NCBI GenBank assembly: GCA_008973525.1
Contig: WACJ01000515.1
Coordinates: forward strand, 2,418,001-2,482,000
Reading direction: 5' to 3'
DNA from: Stenopsyche tienmushanensis
Lineage: Eukaryota; Arthropoda; Insecta; Trichoptera; Stenopsychidae
DNA: 64,000 nt
Shown here: positions 27,701-37,346 of the stretch, piece after piece
How the letters are laid out: every line of letters starts with the position of its first letter
Numbering within the stretch: position 1 is the first letter of the stretch
Translations under genes and position numbers: made by a program
The notes under the pieces: generated by a model
What the model was told of the DNA's origin: nothing
Seen by the model: the letters and a program-made list of their open reading frames with translations, nothing else
Databases searched by the model: none

Positions 27701-30700
27701 CTTCAAGCTTTCGGAAACGTATCTCCTGCAAAGATTTCGAACACAAATCGCGCATAATTTTCATTGAGCAACCGTAGTTTTTCCATCGCGGAATTGTATA
27801 CTGCGCGCTGCTTATAGCTACAACCCTCGAAAGCTAAGAAAACGCCTCGTTAAAATTAGATTAAGGAAATTGCATTCTTTTCTTCCCGGCTGTGTAAGCC
27901 AACATCTCGAGCGAAAGGGTTGCCCTCTTTATGTAAATTCCTTGTCTCCGATGGCTGCACGTGATTGATTTACAAATTGACAAATTATTTTTTTTACACC
28001 GTTACAATTATAAATACGAACACTTTCAATTTGGTACGCACAAAAAACGTACCTACACTCAATCATAAATAAAACTTACCTCTAAAAAGGTGTTAAAATT
28101 AAAAAATACTTATCAATCATCTTCTAATGCGAGACTGTCAATCAAGACGTCTTGCGCGTACAAATCCGTGAGATTAAGAACCTCGAGCATCAATGAAAGC
28201 CTTTTTTTATTAGAAGCTCAACCCAATAAATTAACGAAATTCAACATATTTTCCTTCAGATAGCCGTGGCATTTTATCAATTTCATCACTCCGCGTCTAA
28301 CCCTGAAGAGCAAATGCCTATTTTTTTTCTTCGGAAATGTAAAATGTAATTTGTTCCAAAACCCAAGTCTTCGTGCTCACATTTCTCGGAAGAGTTGAAA
28401 TGGGAACGATTCGAAACCCCTAAAGGCTTCGTTTAGCCGAATCATTACTTTACCGCGATAATATCAGTCTCGTGACGTTTATGATGGATGTGCTCTTTGA
28501 TGTGAGCTTTTTAATATGCCGATTAAAATCAATTAGCTTTCCATTTCCACTTCTTAATGTTTGCGTGAACCCTTTCAACGTGGACTATAAAATGAGACAT
28601 TTTTCGTTTCGAATACATTTTGGTAATCATAGCTTTTCACCGACATTGCCCTTTTATATAGAATAAAAATAAAATGCGTGAGTCTTTCGCACAGCAAAAA
28701 TTAAACTTCTTAGCTCATAGGAAAATTTAAATTATGCATTGCTTTTTTCCCCACTTGTTAATGGAAATTGTTACCTAAACGATGAAGCTATGTTTGTGTA
28801 ATATAAAATAAAATAGGCTTGCTATGAGTCTAGTGACATACAACATAAGCAGTGTGGTCTCTATGATGCAATGGAGACGAAAATACTACAAACGATTCTT
28901 CCTCTTTTTCCGATATACATTAAGCCCCATTTTGCTAGATACACTTTAATTGAATTTAATAAATATAATTTAAGCAAATAAAATATCATCCTTTCTAAGT
29001 TCCAATTTTTCATTTAAGGGACAGGTAACACATCGAGCGATGGTACATATAAACCCTCATTTCTCACGGATCAAGAATTGAAACATCTCATCTTGGAAGC
29101 CGCCGATGGTTTCTTATTCGTGGTGAGCTGTGACACCGGTCGAGTCATATACGTCTCCGACTCAGTAGCCCCAGTGCTGAACTATTCACAGGTTTGTCCT
29201 AAATCTACTAAAAATTAATACGATTGCATTCTTTATACAGATTGATACCATAACTATTTACTTCCATTCATTTCAGAGCGAGTGGTACGGATCTTGCATG
29301 TACGACAATGTCCATCCAGAAGATGTAGAAAAAGTACGCGAACAACTTAGCACTCAAGAACCTCAGAACACTGGAAGGATTTTAGATCTTAAAACGGGCA
29401 CAGTAAAAAAAGAAGGTCATCAATGTAAGATATAATAGAAACAAACACTTTATTTTTATTCGCGTATGTATTGCTTGATGAAGTGTTTTCATTTTGCCTC
29501 AATTTCTCTTATTTACAATTACAGCTTCTATGCGTCTCTGTATGGGTTCCCGGCGAGGCTTTATTTGCAGAATGAAAGTCGGCGGAGCTGAATTAGGATC
29601 TGGAGGTCATCTTGGACGTCTCAAACAGCCCAATTCGCTAGCGCCCGCTAGAGATGGGCACAGTTACGCTGTTGTTCATTGCACGGGATATATCAAGAAT
29701 TGGCCTCCAACTGGTATGTTCTACTGGTATCATAAGCATACATGAAAAAGAGGTTCAATTTACGTTATAATGTTATTATAATAAATATCACAGCTTTTTT
29801 TACATTTGTTTACTATTGAAAAACTGTGATTTTTATTATTCAGGATATTTTTTTGAAATATTAGCTTTAATGTAGTATCGACATGGCACTTAATTGTGTG
29901 ACTGCTTGTTAAGTATGAGGCTATCAGATCTGTTTCCAGGGGTCCAAATGGACAGGCAGGGTGACGACGAGCTCCATGCAACTCACTGTTGTCTTGTTGC
30001 CATCGGAAGATTGCAGGTACGTATTTGTCCTTTGAATCGTCTATTATATCAATGGTATATTGATTGACAGCGTACTTTTTTTCATTTTAGCTGACGTCTA
30101 CACCCAGCACATCAGATCTATCAAGTTCTGGAGGACAAGCAGAATTCATTTCGCGTCACTGGTTGGATGGAAAATTTTCATTTGTTGATCCACGAGTGGA
30201 AGGTTTGCTCAATTATACACCTCAAGATTTATTGGGCAAAAGTTGCTTTGATTTTTTCCATCCTGAAGACCAGACACATATGAAAGAAAACTTTGAACAA
30301 GGTTAATCTCAATAACAATAATTAAATGATGTGCATTTTCATATTTAATTTATTAATAAAAATGTTTTTATTTTCAGTTTTGAAACTCAAAGGTCAAGTA
30401 ATATCACTGATGTATCGTTTCCGCGCTAAAAACAGAGATTGGGTTTGGCTCCGTACATCAGCATTTGCTTTTATAAATCCTTACACTGACGATGTTGAAT
30501 ACATTGTGTGTACAAACACAACTGCCAAGTAAGTATATAACTTCCTTAATTATATTCAATTAAATAACCCATTAATTATATTTTTGTGTAGTCCCACCGT
30601 ATATTCTAGTTAATCAAATACTTTTTCCCTATTTGCTGCTGAAATTATTCAAAATAAAAATATTAAAGGGGCTATGTAAAGATAAAATAAATATGATTGA

Positions 30701-32021
30701 TGATATAAACTATATTAAAATATATATTAATGTGAAATCCGAAATTACAAGTGAAATAATAGTCAGTTCAGTTTTCAGATGATTTTCAGCGAACTTATTC
30801 AATGACTGACTAATGCTATAAATTTTTGATATTTAAATTATTAAATATGTACGAAAATACATATTAAATATTATTAAATTTCAAACTTGATTAAATGGGA
30901 CATTCTCATGTGTCCTGAACAACTCAACATTGTCTTCCTTTTTATTGAATTCAATACATTAGAATAATATTTTAAGATTTATTATTGTTTGATGCGTAGG
31001 TCACTGCAAACAGACAGTAGCGGCGGTGCTGGAGTTGATGGAGGTGGTGGTCCAATTGGTGCTGGTTATGACTATTCCTTAGCTCAGCGTCACAGAGACA
31101 CACCTTCAGGTCTATACCACTCGGCACATCATACGCCTCATCACGCTACACATCATGCCACTCATCATTTACCTCCGCCTGCACAACAACTCGTACATCA
31201 CACTAACATGCCTCAAGATATACTCGCAGGTAATAACAATGATTAAACATGATGATTTTTATTTTATATAGATCTTTATATTCAAGCAAAATTAATTATT
31301 TTTAATTAGGTGGCGGTGGCAGCGGTAGACCGCCAAGTGGTCATGCTGATGGTGTCGTCGGTGGTTATCCTGGCGGATATGGAGCTGGAGGAGCTGGAAC
31401 GGGAGGTGGAGATCCTTCTCCGTATGGTTCACCTCAAGCAGCGCCAGCAGCTCGCCACACAAACAAACCACCCAGTCCTGCAGCACCTCATCAATGGAAC
31501 AATTCACTCCGACAAGTACAAAATAAACAGATTATAATTTTATTTACATATATATTGTATGGGAAAATATTTAATTTATTAATTATTCTAGGGAACTGCT
31601 GTGACAGAAGGTTACCAGTACGGTAATACAAGTGCAGGTGGTGGAACGGGAGCTGGAGCGCCATTGTCACCAGCACGATCACCGGCTGCTCCACCGCCTA
31701 CTTATGCACAGTTGCATCAACGGGCACCACATCACCCTCCATTACATCATCACCATTATCAACAGCAAGCTCCTAATAACCCTCCACCTGGTTTGTTTTA
31801 TTCATATAATTCGTAATTATTATATCATGTCACTTGACAAAAAAATGATTTATTATATTTTTGCAGGAATGTGGTCATGGCAAGGAGGAGGTGAAGGTGG
31901 ACCAACCCATCAAACTCATCAACCTCAAGAGTTATCTGACATGCTACAGATGCTAGACCAGGGTGGGGCTACTTCATTTGAAGACCTCAATATCAATATG
32001 TTTAACACCAATTTTGAATAA
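3799..32021 (+). CDS. tgo: Tango / ARNT bHLH-PAS transcription factor, 5'-truncated by the window edge
   Basis: Common dimer partner of class I bHLH-PAS factors (Sim, Trachealess, Spineless, Sima) in the nucleus. Eleven exons join in phase: 3799-3959, 29019-29191, 29277-29424, 29525-29713, 29940-30016, 30091-30301, 30378-30528, 31000-31229, 31310-31515, 31592-31790, 31867-32021. They give 632 residues plus a partial first codon. The first exon holds the bHLH, with basic motif [19 protein letters not shown] follows ([31 protein letters not shown]), then PAS-B ([31 protein letters not shown]) and the PAC segment ending VEYIVCTNT. The tail is rich in Gly, Pro, His and Gln, with His-rich runs near 31125-31175 and 31720-31755. 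It ends [14 protein letters not shown], as in insect Tango. Codons before the bHLH lie left of position 1. The 25-kb intron between the bHLH and PAS-A exons is unusually long beside the 66-471-bp introns after it. Identification is from remembered family sequence, not a search. Confidence 0.96.
4524..5062 (+). repeat. piggyBac-like dispersed repeat, copy A
   Basis: Starts near TTAACCC at about 4524. From about 4636 it matches 54995-55795 in the same orientation, for example GATGCGATATTATAACGCAC, CATTATTGGTCGAT and TAAGAGTTCTCTTTCTGAAT. It lacks about 350 bp present in that copy. The small ORFs across it are part of the repeat, not genes. Confidence 0.6.
8124..8517 (-). repeat. hAT-type MITE relic, copy 1 (inverted, ends lost)
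   Basis: Reads as the reverse complement of the right two thirds of the element at 12827-13517. Shared strings include ATCTAACAGAAATCATACA, GCGAGCTTAGGCAACGCCTA and GTGATGTATTTACTACACAT. The TAGGGAATCC terminus is not recognisable. Confidence 0.7.
10344..10779 (+). pseudogene. Tigger transposase C-terminal tail, in two small frames
   Basis: The first frame, 10344-10493 (49 residues), begins [20 protein letters not shown] and is acidic. The second, 10552-10779 (75 residues), contains [20 protein letters not shown] and [10 protein letters not shown]. It recalls the helix plus 'QTTLDTFF'-like motif at the C-terminus of Tigger/jerky transposases. Both halves recur, with stops, at 52843-53285, and the second half recurs at about 57340-57520 on the minus strand next to a recognisable DDE motif. 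That makes transposon origin likely. Upstream transposase parts are missing here. A domesticated short protein is a weak alternative. Confidence 0.55.
12827..13517 (+). mobile_element. hAT-type non-autonomous element, copy 2, with target duplication
   Basis: Starts TAGGGAATCCAATCCCG and ends, reverse complemented, TAGGGAATCCAATCTTGG. Both sides carry the exact 8-bp repeat GGTAAGAC (12819-12826 and 13518-13525). An 8-bp duplication with TAGGG/CAGGG ends is typical of hAT transposons. No coding capacity; the short ORFs inside it are not genes. Confidence 0.8.
13526..13872 (-). repeat. piggyBac-like dispersed repeat, copy C
   Basis: Ends CTACTCAAAGGG followed by TTAA (13873-13876). Inverted relative to the copy at 54802: shared pieces include ATTTTGTGCTATCG, ATATAAGCTTCAT and AAGCAAATATAGCAT. 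It abuts the hAT element to its left. Confidence 0.55.
14935..14985 (+). repeat. Possible tRNA-derived (SINE-like) fragment
   Basis: Contains GGTGGCGCTC (A-box-like) and, 27 bp on, GGTTCGACGCC, which fits the Pol III B-box GGTTCGANNCC. No cloverleaf with a proper acceptor stem could be drawn, so it is not called a tRNA gene. Confidence 0.25.
15780..16450. promoter_or_regulatory. GC-richer block in the tango intron, candidate regulatory sequence
   Basis: Clearly more GC-rich than its surroundings, free of the repeats found elsewhere and without an ORF. It holds several TAATTA/ATTAATTG-type homeobox cores and the CACGTG at about 15907. Function is inference from composition only. Confidence 0.3.
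17291..17602 (+). repeat. Unclassified dispersed repeat, copy 1
   Basis: Nearly identical in two blocks to 22472-22715: CTAAACTCAAATAGATTCAA, AAGCGATCGTATAAAATTAC and AATGCATCATTTTGATCAAG. It carries about 70 extra bp near 17372-17445. No inverted ends were seen. Confidence 0.7.
17990..18310. other. GC-rich patch inside the tango intron
   Basis: Strikingly GC-rich with many CpGs. Several overlapping ORFs on the minus strand are explained by the lack of AT-rich stop codons and have no recognisable domain. It ends shortly before the mariner relic. A non-coding exon, internal promoter or inserted foreign sequence are all possible. Confidence 0.35.
18384..19000 (+). pseudogene. mariner transposase relic, copy 1
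   Basis: The left end TCAAAAAGTAATGCGTCCAA matches the terminus of the mariner at 51440-52788. Downstream, the plus strand reads [20 protein letters not shown], then a broken 'PPYSPD' region, then LKGN-WDT across 18780-18930. These are the end of the mariner DDD domain with stops and frameshifts. No right terminus is clear. Confidence 0.7.
22472..22715 (+). repeat. Unclassified dispersed repeat, copy 2
   Basis: Second copy of the repeat at 17291-17602 in the same orientation, without the roughly 70-bp internal segment. It ends TTTTTAATACACAATAA in both copies. Confidence 0.7.
23461..24269. mobile_element. Tigger/pogo-like non-autonomous element, copy II
   Basis: TA flanks at 23459-23460 and 24270-24271. 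The left end is CACTCAAACCTCTTTTTGTG; the right end, reverse complemented, is CACTTTAACCTTTTTTTGTG. It is the inverted counterpart of 1990-2945 and about 150 bp shorter. Confidence 0.78.
26232..26905 (+). mobile_element. hAT-type non-autonomous element, copy 3
   Basis: Starts TAGGGAATCCAATCCCGGGA and ends GAGATTGGATTCCCTA. Flanking octamers GTTGTGCA and GTTGTCTG agree in the first five bases, consistent with a decayed 8-bp duplication. Same orientation and content as 12827-13517. Confidence 0.75.
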
Positions 32022-32091
32022 ACTCGTTATTCACCCATCGACGCCTTTACAATGCAACATGAGTGTGTTTGATATTTTTGTTGAATCTTGT

Positions 32092-32097
32092 AATAAA
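32092..32097 (+). terminator. Poly(A) signal of tango
   Basis: AATAAA 71 bp after the tango stop codon. A second AATAAA at 32723-32728 could end a longer 3' UTR. Confidence 0.6.
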
Positions 32098-33430
32098 GAT
32101 AATAATAATTAAAAAAATAGATTTTATAAAAGTGAGAACATTTTCGCTATAATTTAATTATTTGATACCTAAATCAAGTAAGTTAAATGATTTCAAGTGC
32201 AAAACTGTTCGTGCCGAGAGTAATGGTGAAAAGGGACTTGTTAACAAGCCAATCATCAACAAAGTTATCAAAATGTATAATTTAAAATATTTTTTAAATT
32301 GTTTTTTGTGATGTGTGTATTGTGCAGTGAATGTGAGAGAAATATAACATAACGATTTTTTAAGTATATATTTTACTTATTGGGACATTGTAAACACTTT
32401 AAAAAATAATTTTCACAGGAAATTATTTAGAAAAATATAAATTATAAACTAATTTGTGAATGGCACAAAAACTGATCATTTAATAGTTTATAAGTTACAT
32501 CCACATAATTATATTTAATTGATTAGTTTATTATCTTATCCGAAGTGTGATGACAACATACATTTTAACACGTTTTTTTCTTATTATTGGTACGATAAAT
32601 TTTCCACATTTGCAATATTATAATTTTAACTAAAATTTTCATCATTAAAATTGATTACATATATTTTGTTAATGTAAAAACATGCTTTACTATTTGACAT
32701 TGATATGATTACTCTAAAAGATAATAAAAGATTTTAGCTCTATTATGTTTGTTTTATTTTCATATATAAACAACAATAATAAATTATGTTATACGATTTT
32801 GTTAATCTCTGTTTATATCAAATATTGTTTGAAAATCAGGTTTGATATTTTATTCTTATGATAAAACTTATATTTTAATATTTAAAAATGATATGTATTA
32901 TTAAACTATGGAAATTAGTATCTTCAAAAGCATCCTCATTATTATTTATGTATTAAATTATTTTTTCGTATTCAGATTTACATTTTTTTCATCAATGAAA
33001 ATAGTCCATGAACTAACCCATTTCATTATAAAATATTTATATCATGAATGAATCTCAATTAGCACCAAAAAATAACTCTTAAATATATTTCTTTGTAAAT
33101 GAGATGTATACCTGGAAGTTTGTTATAATAAGGAATACTATGTAACCAAAAATTCTGTGGATTTTTGTTTCATTTAAAAATAACATTTCCATTATGTATG
33201 ATATTTAATGTATAAGCTTCAAATATCTTGTTTCATTACAATTATAATCTCAAAGACCATAATATAAAACATTGTTTAGAACCATAATTTATTCAGCACT
33301 CACTCCCTTTTATGTGTTCCATCTGTGTTTTAACGTGAAAAACACAGCATCTGTAGGTTAAGTTTAAAACACACGCATTGGATTAGTTCATACAAGAAGT
33401 TGTTAGATATATCTAACTTTTATCTTTTAA

Positions 33431-33771
33431 CCTCTAAAGGAGTACTATCCCAGGGCCTGGGACCCCCCCTCCACTATTCAGAAAGAGTACTCTTATACAC
33501 TGAGCTTGGAAATAGACAGAGAGAGAATGTGATGCTTGTTAAATGAGTATTTGTCCGATTATCATTTTTTTCTAAAGCAGGAGCAAATTAATCGATTTAT
33601 GTAAAAAAATGACATAGTCTTGTATGCTATCAACAGTGTTTATTTACAATTGCCTCTGCCTCGAATTGAAGATTGTCTTACGCTGATAGGAGCTGACAGA
33701 AAGTAATCGGTGTAAAACGATTATGGCATCAATGACTTCATCGATTTTAAAGTTGCTCACTACTCAAAAGG
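33431..33771 (-). repeat. piggyBac-like dispersed repeat, copy D
   Basis: Preceded by TTAA (33427-33430). Ends GCTCACTACTCAAAAGG followed by TTAT. The ends are rough inverted repeats of each other and match the left part of 54802-55220 in the opposite direction. Confidence 0.55.
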
Positions 33772-34451
33772 TTATAGGTTAACACATCATATCAGTTTAA
33801 TCAAAGCTTACATTTGTAGTGGGCATCATGTCTCTCCTCAACATCTCCACAAAAATACAAATGCATGATAAACAGAACTGTAATTATAGTTAACCACAAT
33901 TCAATTAGTTTATTGTAAAGTGAGATTACAGTCTCAAGATTAGGAAAGAGTTAAATCCATCTTTTGTGTATTATATGTTCTCCCCCTCATTCACTTGATA
34001 TTGAAGGTAGCATGACCTCAGGTAATCATTTAAAATGCTTACACAGTAGGTCATCTGGATAAACGTATCGAAGTGTGACATGACCTTCTCCATAGGGAAT
34101 GTAAAAGATTTGTAAAGAATGAGTTGTTTTCTTCGAAAGACAGTGAAAAACTTTCCCGTGATGACCTTGTTGATTTTACTGAAAAGGGCTTTCTTAGAGT
34201 ATAAAGTGTACAGTCCCTCCTTTTCTCGCAGGGGTATTGCCGGATTAGGAAAAAGTCCTAAGTGACGCTTAAGTGTATCTCGGATTTGCTCCTACAACAA
34301 CTGAGGGTGTCTCCATGTCCACGCGCACCTTACGCAAGCAGATTCTCCCAGTTTGAAGGCTTCAATACAAATATGGAAACCAACGAAAGACAATGTTGTT
34401 ATCTTAATTGTATGTATACACATTAGATATATATTTAGACAATAATGTGTT

Positions 34452-34883
34452 TCAATAACATGTTTTTATGCAAAAATTGTATTTTATGTTTCTCAATTGT
34501 GTGGCATCTTTGAAAGCTATCTCTAATTCGCGGTACACTTCTTTCAGTAACTCTTTTTTTGCGTAATTAAAAGTAATTTTTAAAACTTTATTTGAAATTC
34601 TGCAAAGTATCTCCGAAGTGTGTCGATTTCTATTCTCAAAAGGCGACTGACTCACCACGGTGTTTTGTATGACGAGTGTGGAATTACTGCGTTTATTTAT
34701 ATTAAGCTTCGATATCTCTGATTTATTGGGGCAACGTTTTGGTTTGTGACACTTAAGAGCTTTTAGAGAAACTATGAACTGATATATGAATGAATAGAGA
34801 TTTGTACGGTTCCTTGTTGTGGTGGCTGAGAACAGACATACAACCGGAATGGGAAAAAAGCTTTGGTGGTTGAGATTAGACAA
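34452..34883 (-). CDS. Doubtful 143-codon open frame without a Met
   Basis: An open frame of this length is uncommon in AT-rich DNA, but it contains no ATG; only a TTG sits at its upstream end. The C-terminal half looks protein-like (KITFNYAKKELLKEVYRELE, charged and helix-prone). It could be an exon entered at the CAG near 34830, a relic, or chance. It lies about 440 bp downstream of METTL17 on the same strand. No family recognised. Confidence 0.25.
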   Translation of the reverse strand: MSNLNHQSFFPIPVVCLFSATTTRNRTNLYSFIYQFIVSLKALKCHKPKRCPNKSEISKLNINKRSNSTLVIQNTVVSQSPFENRNRHTSEILCRISNKVLKITFNYAKKELLKEVYRELEIAFKDATQLRNIKYNFCIKTCY

Positions 34884-35324
34884 ACAACCACAAAGGGTTA
34901 ACAGAGTTGGTATAGTAGAATGTAGTGAAAATGTGTATTTTGCGATGTATTTTATATAAATAAATAGGACTTCTTTTATTTCCAGTTTTTCTTGTGATCA
35001 CACTAAGGCTGATTACGTGTATCCCATTTGAAAATAGTTATCTGCTAATAAGAATATGTACTAGCATACTTACATCGACTGTAGCAATTGAGAGAAGGCA
35101 TGTATGAGTATTAAATGTATAGTGGTCTGCAAATATAAGTATCATTAAATTAAATAAAAAATACTTAATTATGGAAAAAATGTATTTTTCAATAATTATA
35201 ATTGCAATTAGGTACATTTCTGTGTTTATTATATTCTTTGACAGTCAGAATATAAGTAAATATCTACATATTTGTTTCATTTAAACTTAAATTTAAATGA
35301 ATGAAGAAGATACAAAAAAATGTA

Positions 35325-36752
35325 TTATTTTTCATGCAATTCTTCAACTGGGCAATCAGATTTAATTTCAGCAGATTCTATTTCTTCAACAGGTTCTCTC
35401 AAATTAATTGGAATTGTATCTCCCCAGCGACTAACCTTGGCACATCTATATGCAACAGCTCCGTTTTTGCGTTTAGTAAGTATAACTTCCTCCAGTTTTC
35501 CATTGTTGCAACACATTCGACAAATAACATGACGCGCTTTCACCATAGGTGGTCTTACTAGTCGAGGCCAAGCCGGATCCTGAGTCGGACGATTACCTTT
35601 ACGTAGAATAACATATGAAAATAATTCTTCCTTCATATGGGTTTTATCGCCAAATTTCAACCCGTAGTAATTAACTTTGAAATTACAAGGTGTTACATCT
35701 GTAGTGAATCTCGGACAAGCTTGATCGTGTGGACACGGAGCAAAAACGTGGCCAACATTAGCACCACTTTTGAAATCCAAAATAAAATCTCTGGCTTCAC
35801 AAACTAAATTATAACCAGCATTTGTTCCCTGTTCGACAATGACTAAGAAATCGTCAGTTTTTTTCCAGAGATTTAATATTGTTTCTAGTCTAATTTTAGC
35901 AGAAGGCATTTCGAATAGCGAATAAGCACACAATACCAAGTTATATTTGCGAGAAATAGAAGGCAAAAATTGTCTTTGAAACAGTTTGTTTATTGGAAAG
36001 ATATTAGGTTCGTACGCATTCGTAATGATATCTCTGGCCAAGTCATTCATTTCCGGTGAAACATCTACGGTAAAATATTCTTCCATAGAAAATCCCCATA
36101 CTTTGGAAAATGCCCAAATTCCAGTACCCACGCCTGAACCAAAATCAAAAAAATATTTCGGGGCAAAGTCGCTGGCTCGGGATTTAATATCGGCGAAAAG
36201 TCTTTCAATCACTGTATATTCCGGAGCCGCTCTACTGATCAAGTATTGCAACGAAGTTTGTTTGTCATAATTCACAGCTGACCAATTGTAGACTCTTTTC
36301 ATTAGAAGATTTTGCGCTTTTTGTTCTTGGCGATTCGTTAGCTTATCTATTTCACTGATTGACTTATTTGATAAATTGAGAGTTTTTATATTAAGCTGAT
36401 TTAAAATTTTAGTCTTCTTAGTTTTCAGTTCCCGGTCTTCCGGCGGAGGATGGCGCGCCTTGAGAAAATTTACAAAATGTTTGCTATCCTTTACCAATAT
36501 TTTTCTTGGCTCATCACACAGGCTTTTTTTAATTGCATTCATCAAGTTTTCAGGAAACATTACAGTTTTTCTAGAAATAACTCCGGGGTGATGCCGATGC
36601 TTTAATTCATTATTTACTATTTTTTCGTTCACAACTTCATCTATTTCTGGAACTAGTCGTTTTACCTTCGTCGTTGAATGTCGTTTAATGATGTTCGTAG
36701 CTCTTATTAACAATTTTCTATAAAATGCCATATTATTAACGCAATATTCCAT
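35325..36752 (-). CDS. METTL17: METTL17 / Rsm22-family mitochondrial ribosome assembly protein
   Basis: A 475-residue single-exon protein. The family acts in mitochondria on small-subunit ribosome assembly and binds an Fe-S cluster. Residues 8-33 are basic and hydroxylated (MAFYRKLLIRATNIIKRHS), fitting a targeting sequence, so Met8 (36731) may be the true start instead of Met1. A Rossmann methyltransferase motif I, FDFGSGVGTG, is at 202-211, followed by VDVSPEM (229-235). A Cys set, C340-X5-C346-X9-C356 then C411/C414/C415, fits the metal-binding part of the family. The remaining motif is RNGAVAYRC-like at 429-437. Length is close to animal METTL17. It is transcribed away from TRAPPC8, with 594 bp between the start codons. 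The activity as a true methyltransferase is not shown by the sequence. Confidence 0.9.
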   Translation of the reverse strand: MEYCVNNMAFYRKLLIRATNIIKRHSTTKVKRLVPEIDEVVNEKIVNNELKHRHHPGVISRKTVMFPENLMNAIKKSLCDEPRKILVKDSKHFVNFLKARHPPPEDRELKTKKTKILNQLNIKTLNLSNKSISEIDKLTNRQEQKAQNLLMKRVYNWSAVNYDKQTSLQYLISRAAPEYTVIERLFADIKSRASDFAPKYFFDFGSGVGTGIWAFSKVWGFSMEEYFTVDVSPEMNDLARDIITNAYEPNIFPINKLFQRQFLPSISRKYNLVLCAYSLFEMPSAKIRLETILNLWKKTDDFLVIVEQGTNAGYNLVCEARDFILDFKSGANVGHVFAPCPHDQACPRFTTDVTPCNFKVNYYGLKFGDKTHMKEELFSYVILRKGNRPTQDPAWPRLVRPPMVKARHVICRMCCNNGKLEEVILTKRKNGAVAYRCAKVSRWGDTIPINLREPVEEIESAEIKSDCPVEELHEK

Positions 36753-37346
36753 TTTAAAGCTTTAGACTTCTTAAAATTAGTGCTGCATGCTGTCAAACTT
36801 ATAACCTAATCTATAGTTGTATTGCCAGGTGTAAAAATAAATAATGTTTAAAAATAGACCATTAGCGATGGAAAAGCCAAATGAAATATAAGTCTAAATC
36901 AATTTTCCGCAAGATTATCACCATCAATAATCTGAAATAAATTTATTCAAATGAAAGTCGCAATAATTTTTTAACGATATATATAAATATTTAAATCTTT
37001 GTTAAAATATAAACTTATTTTATACGGATTCACAATAGTTACATTTATTCAATATTTACATTGAAATTGGATTATAGCAATAAATACGAATGTTATTACA
37101 ATAGTATTGATTCTGAAGCGAAATTTGTTTTATAGGATTTAATTAGTTTAATTTTCGCAAACGCATGTGGAATATTTCGATCCATGCAAAAAATATTTAT
37201 TTTTGAAATAATATTTTAGCATTTATATAATAAACAATATTGAGTTTTGAAACGATCAAATAATTCCTGACGGAAAGATGTTATAGGAATGACATGGTCG
37301 AAAATATTCGTGTTTATCCTGTGTTTCGCAGCTGTCATGCGGAGCT
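36753..37346. promoter_or_regulatory. Shared promoter region of METTL17 and TRAPPC8
   Basis: The two genes are divergent with 594 bp between start codons. The region is AT-rich with no TATA box at a convincing position and no other gene, as expected for two housekeeping genes sharing a regulatory interval. Confidence 0.5.

Larger units (their letters stand above)
3960..29018 (+). other. 25-kb tango intron between bHLH and PAS-A exons
   Basis: Begins GTGAG and ends TTTAAG; it splits a Gly codon in the loop after helix 2. It holds the repeats listed separately. I see no gene in 5063-8123, 8518-10343, 10791-12826, 13877-17290, 19001-22471, 24270-26231 or 26906-29018. Short ORFs there have no family resemblance and fit chance in AT-rich DNA. 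GC-richer stretches near 15780-16450, 17990-18310, 19980-20480, 21500-22340 and 24480-25420 contrast with the AT-rich repeats. Confidence 0.8.
32729..35324. other. Intergenic region between tango and METTL17
   Basis: AT-rich. It holds one piggyBac-like repeat (33431-33771) and the doubtful frame at 34452-34883. Nothing else is recognised. Confidence 0.7.
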
